Positions 6,404 to 7,415 of a stretch of 7,415 nt of DNA are shown here, piece by piece. Source of the DNA: DYMC01 sp035406705 (lineage in GTDB: Bacteria > Verrucomicrobiota > Lentisphaeria > Victivallales > GWF2-50-93). The stretch lies in assembly GCA_964426675.1 (NCBI GenBank), contig CAYRRM010000075.1, forward strand, positions 1 through 7,415, read 5' to 3'. A program made the translations under genes and the position numbers. Each line of letters starts with the position of its first letter. Position 1 is the first letter of the stretch. Below the pieces are notes generated by a model that worked only from the letters and a program-made list of their open reading frames with translations, was not told where the DNA came from and searched no databases.

Positions 6404-6475
6404 ATGAGACCTGTAAAAAAGTATATATCATGACTGATATGGAAGGTGTGGCAGGTGTAGTTGATTTTGAGTTTC
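6404..6475 (+). pseudogene. M55 family (DppA-like D-aminopeptidase) N-terminal fragment
   Basis: Codons from 6421 read VYIMTDMEGVAGVVDFE. The DMEG(V/I)(A/S)GV signature is the N-terminus of M55 zinc peptidases such as DppA, where the Asp and Glu bind metal. The natural start is probably ATG 6404 (MRPVKK...): it is out of frame by one base, and one extra A in the six-A run at 6415-6420 would restore MRPVKKVYIMTDMEG. Otherwise ATG 6430 would remove the first strand. Similarity stops near 6475, where the sequence passes into an IS630 remnant, so some 95% of the expected roughly 270 residues are absent. It lies 33 nt after the PDZ gene on the same strand and has similar AT-rich composition, so the two were probably co-transcribed in the donor. 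M55 enzymes cut D-amino-acid peptides or other small peptides. Confidence 0.6.
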
Positions 6476-6501
6476 AATTCCTTATAGGTAGGCTGAAAAC
6501 T

Positions 6502-6988
6502 ATACACAGCAGTGCTAATTCTCTTTACAAGAAAAAGGGTAGAAAAGGCATTGAGGCTATTCCACCATATGGCCGTCCACCAAAACTTAATTTAAAAGAT
6601 AGGAGAAACTGCAAAAGGCGTTGCTTAAGGATGCTATAGTAGCAGGGTTTAACACCGACCTCTGGATCTGCCCACGAGTGGCTATACTCATTGAAAAGCT
6701 TTTCGGCGTCCGCTAGCATGTGCATCATATAAGTAAACTCCTGCACTCACTTGGTTGGACTCCACAAAAAACCCATCAGATGGCCAAAGAGCGTGACGAA
6801 AAAGAGATCAGTCGCTGGATAAAAGAGGAATGGCCTTGCATTAAAAAAAGCAGCGAAACTCAAAGCCTCTATTGTCTTCATAGACGAAAGCGGATTGCTT
6901 ATGGCTCCTGTTGTCCGTCGAACCTGGGCGCCACGAGGGACTACACCTGTCTTATTTAAACGAACTCGTTTTTATAAGAAAGTTTCGA
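6502..6988 (+). pseudogene. IS630-family transposase, truncated at both ends and disrupted inside
   Basis: Fragments in three frames join into one IS630-type protein. Block 1 (about 6502-6602) reads SLYKKKGRKGIEAIPPYGRP. Block 2 (6603-6849) reads EKLQKALLKDAIVAGF, DLWICPRVAILIEKLFGVR, stop, HVHHISKLLHSLGWTPQK and ISRWIKEEWPCIKK. Block 3 (6850-6988) reads ASIVFIDESGLLMAPVVRRT then WAPRGTTPVLF. FIDESG carries the first Asp of the DDE catalytic triad (codon 6883-6885). The lesions are one base lost near 6602 (GATAGGGAG would restore the frame), a TAG at 6714-6716 where the family has Tyr (FGVxYHV), and one extra A in the seven-A run 6843-6849. The 5' end, about 40 codons, is lost at the M55 junction; the 3' half is cut off by the ISL3 end at 6989. 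It is clearly dead. Confidence 0.85.
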
Positions 6989-7011
6989 GGCTCATTCCGG
7001 ATTATGGTGCA
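6989..7011 (+). repeat. ISL3 terminal inverted repeat, transposase-end side
   Basis: It begins GGCTCATTCC and closes TATGGTGCA, matching the repeat at 2918-2940 at 18 of 23 positions in inverted orientation. The transposase stop codon (complement of 6992-6994) lies inside the repeat. The repeat directly abuts the cut IS630 sequence, so this ISL3 copy, or the recombination that brought it, came later than the IS630 copy. Confidence 0.7.
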
Positions 7012-7330
7012 GGAGATAAGGATAAGGTTTAAATACCCCCATAGAAGAACAACCCTGTATTATCTTTAGCTTCATGTATTCCTTATCCCTGTATCCATAA
7101 GCACACCTTATTATATTCCTTGCCTTAAGATTAGTCCCCTCAATATAGCCAAGTGAAACCTTCTTATTACAATACCCTAAGATTCCTTCTATGTGATCGT
7201 CTATCATCTTAGCAAATTTCTTATACGGTTCAAGCCTCTGCCACTTGAGTTGTTCTTTCCAGTTTCCCCAAAATCTCATTGCAGCACCCTTATATCTGTA
7301 TGACCACAATTGCCCAAAGCTCTCCTTGTG
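6992..7330 (-). pseudogene. ISL3-family transposase, C-terminal fragment
   Basis: The minus strand from 7330 reads HKESFGQLWSYRYKGAAMRF, then WKEQLKWQRLEPYKKFAKMI, later KKVSLGYIEGTNLKARNIIR and AYGYRDKEYMKLKIIQ, ending HHNPE. This is the typical C-terminal block of the DDE_Tnp_ISL3 domain, including the last catalytic Glu in the YIEGTN segment and the 'YGYRD.EY..LKI' tail. Upstream the frame closes at a stop (complement of 7340-7342) and family similarity ends near 7327-7330. The zinc-binding N-terminus and the first two catalytic Asp residues are missing, so it cannot encode an active enzyme. The nominal TTG start at 7309 is not meaningful. Confidence 0.88.
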
Positions 7331-7351
7331 ACCTGTTTTTTATGATATTAG

Positions 7352-7371
7352 ACAAAAATAAATATTTTTGT
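7352..7371. repeat. AT-rich perfect palindrome
   Basis: ACAAAAATA and TATTTTTGT are exact reverse complements around AA. It lies between the end of the ISL3 remnant and the ribosome site at 7401, so it could be an operator for the gene beyond the window. It has no GC stem and no following T run that would make it a standard terminator. Confidence 0.4.
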
Positions 7372-7400
7372 GAGAACACATCCGGTGATAAAATGATGAT

Positions 7401-7407
7401 AAGGAGG
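7401..7407 (+). promoter_or_regulatory. Strong ribosome-binding site for a gene starting just past the window
   Basis: AAGGAGG is a near-perfect Shine-Dalgarno sequence. Only eight bases (ATAAAAAC) remain before the window ends, so a start codon is expected within the next base or two on the plus strand. The preceding 70 bases (7331-7400) contain no coding sequence that I can recognise and a palindrome at 7352-7371. Confidence 0.55.
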
Positions 7408-7415
7408 ATAAAAAC

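Larger units (their letters stand above)
2706..7330. mobile_element. Composite-transposon-like island bounded by two direct ISL3 ends
   Basis: The terminal repeats at 2918-2940 and 6989-7011 belong to ISL3 fragments in the same orientation, so their outer tips face each other across 4048 bp of cargo: promoter, PDZ gene, M55 fragment and IS630 remnant. Two direct ISL3 copies flanking acquired DNA would give this, and so would a circle of cargo plus one ISL3 that recombined and was opened inside the IS. The AT-rich cargo contrasts with the more GC-rich gene to the left, which supports import. Both IS copies are now truncated on their far sides, so the island is probably immobile. Confidence 0.45.
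6989..7330 (-). mobile_element. 3' (transposase-end) part of an ISL3-family element, truncated
   Basis: This holds one terminal repeat (6989-7011) and the last 110 or so codons of the transposase, then stops near 7330. It is in the same orientation as the 5' remnant at 2706-2940. The two retain complementary ends of the same type of element, and neither is complete. Confidence 0.75.

Noticed and set aside
6843..6849. Programmed frameshift in the IS630 transposase at the A-run
   Set aside because: The downstream frame needs a +1 shift, not the usual -1 slip, and the gene also has another frameshift, a nonsense codon and both ends missing.
1..7415. tRNA, rRNA or riboswitch
   Set aside because: No cloverleaf, conserved rRNA segment or recognisable riboswitch core was seen in the non-coding stretches.

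Overview
The window looks like a patchwork of mobile-element scars around one AT-rich foreign gene, lying beside an ordinary housekeeping-type gene of moderate GC. The host cannot be named from sequence alone. The thioredoxin-like gene and the remnants of IS91-, ISL3- and IS630-type elements would suit an anaerobic bacterium of the Nitrospirota/Desulfobacterota kind, but this is only an impression (low confidence). The central gene (3125-6370) is visibly much richer in A and T than its left neighbour, with most codons ending in A or T, and probably came from another lineage.

Layout. 1-295: a fragment of an IS91-like transposase entering from the left edge, then two overlapping 17-nt palindromes (88-119), then the tail of an unrecognised reading frame. 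357-2333, minus strand: an intact 658-aa thioredoxin-fold/six-hairpin protein of the YyaL (DUF255, SPATA20-like) family. 2334-2481: a divergent intergenic region with an AT palindrome and a third copy of the 17-nt palindrome, which here carries a strong Shine-Dalgarno sequence. 2482-2727: an 81-codon chimeric ORF whose body is an exact 215-bp copy of an internal part of the large gene. 2706-2940: the 5' end of an ISL3-family element (minus strand). 2941-3124: promoter region. 3125-6370: a 1081-aa exported PDZ protein of unknown function. 6404-6475: the start of an M55 (DppA-like) peptidase gene, cut off. 6502-6988: a decayed IS630-family transposase fragment. 6989-7330: the 3' end of an ISL3-family element (minus strand). 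7331-7415: a leader with a strong ribosome-binding site for a gene beyond the window.

How it fits together. The two ISL3 fragments are in the same orientation, and their preserved terminal inverted repeats (ending at 2940 and starting at 6989) face each other across the AT-rich cargo. That is the geometry of a composite transposon with direct IS copies, or of a circle (one ISL3 plus cargo) opened inside the IS. In the donor, the PDZ gene and the M55 peptidase gene were probably neighbours in one operon, 33 nt apart.

The most puzzling feature is the perfect 215-bp repeat. One copy sits in frame inside the large gene. The other lies outside the ISL3 boundary, 3238 bp upstream, and is joined to its own start codon and ribosome-binding site. 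It could be a recent duplication that made a new small coiled-coil gene, or an assembly error. Nothing here clearly matches a known defence or regulatory system.
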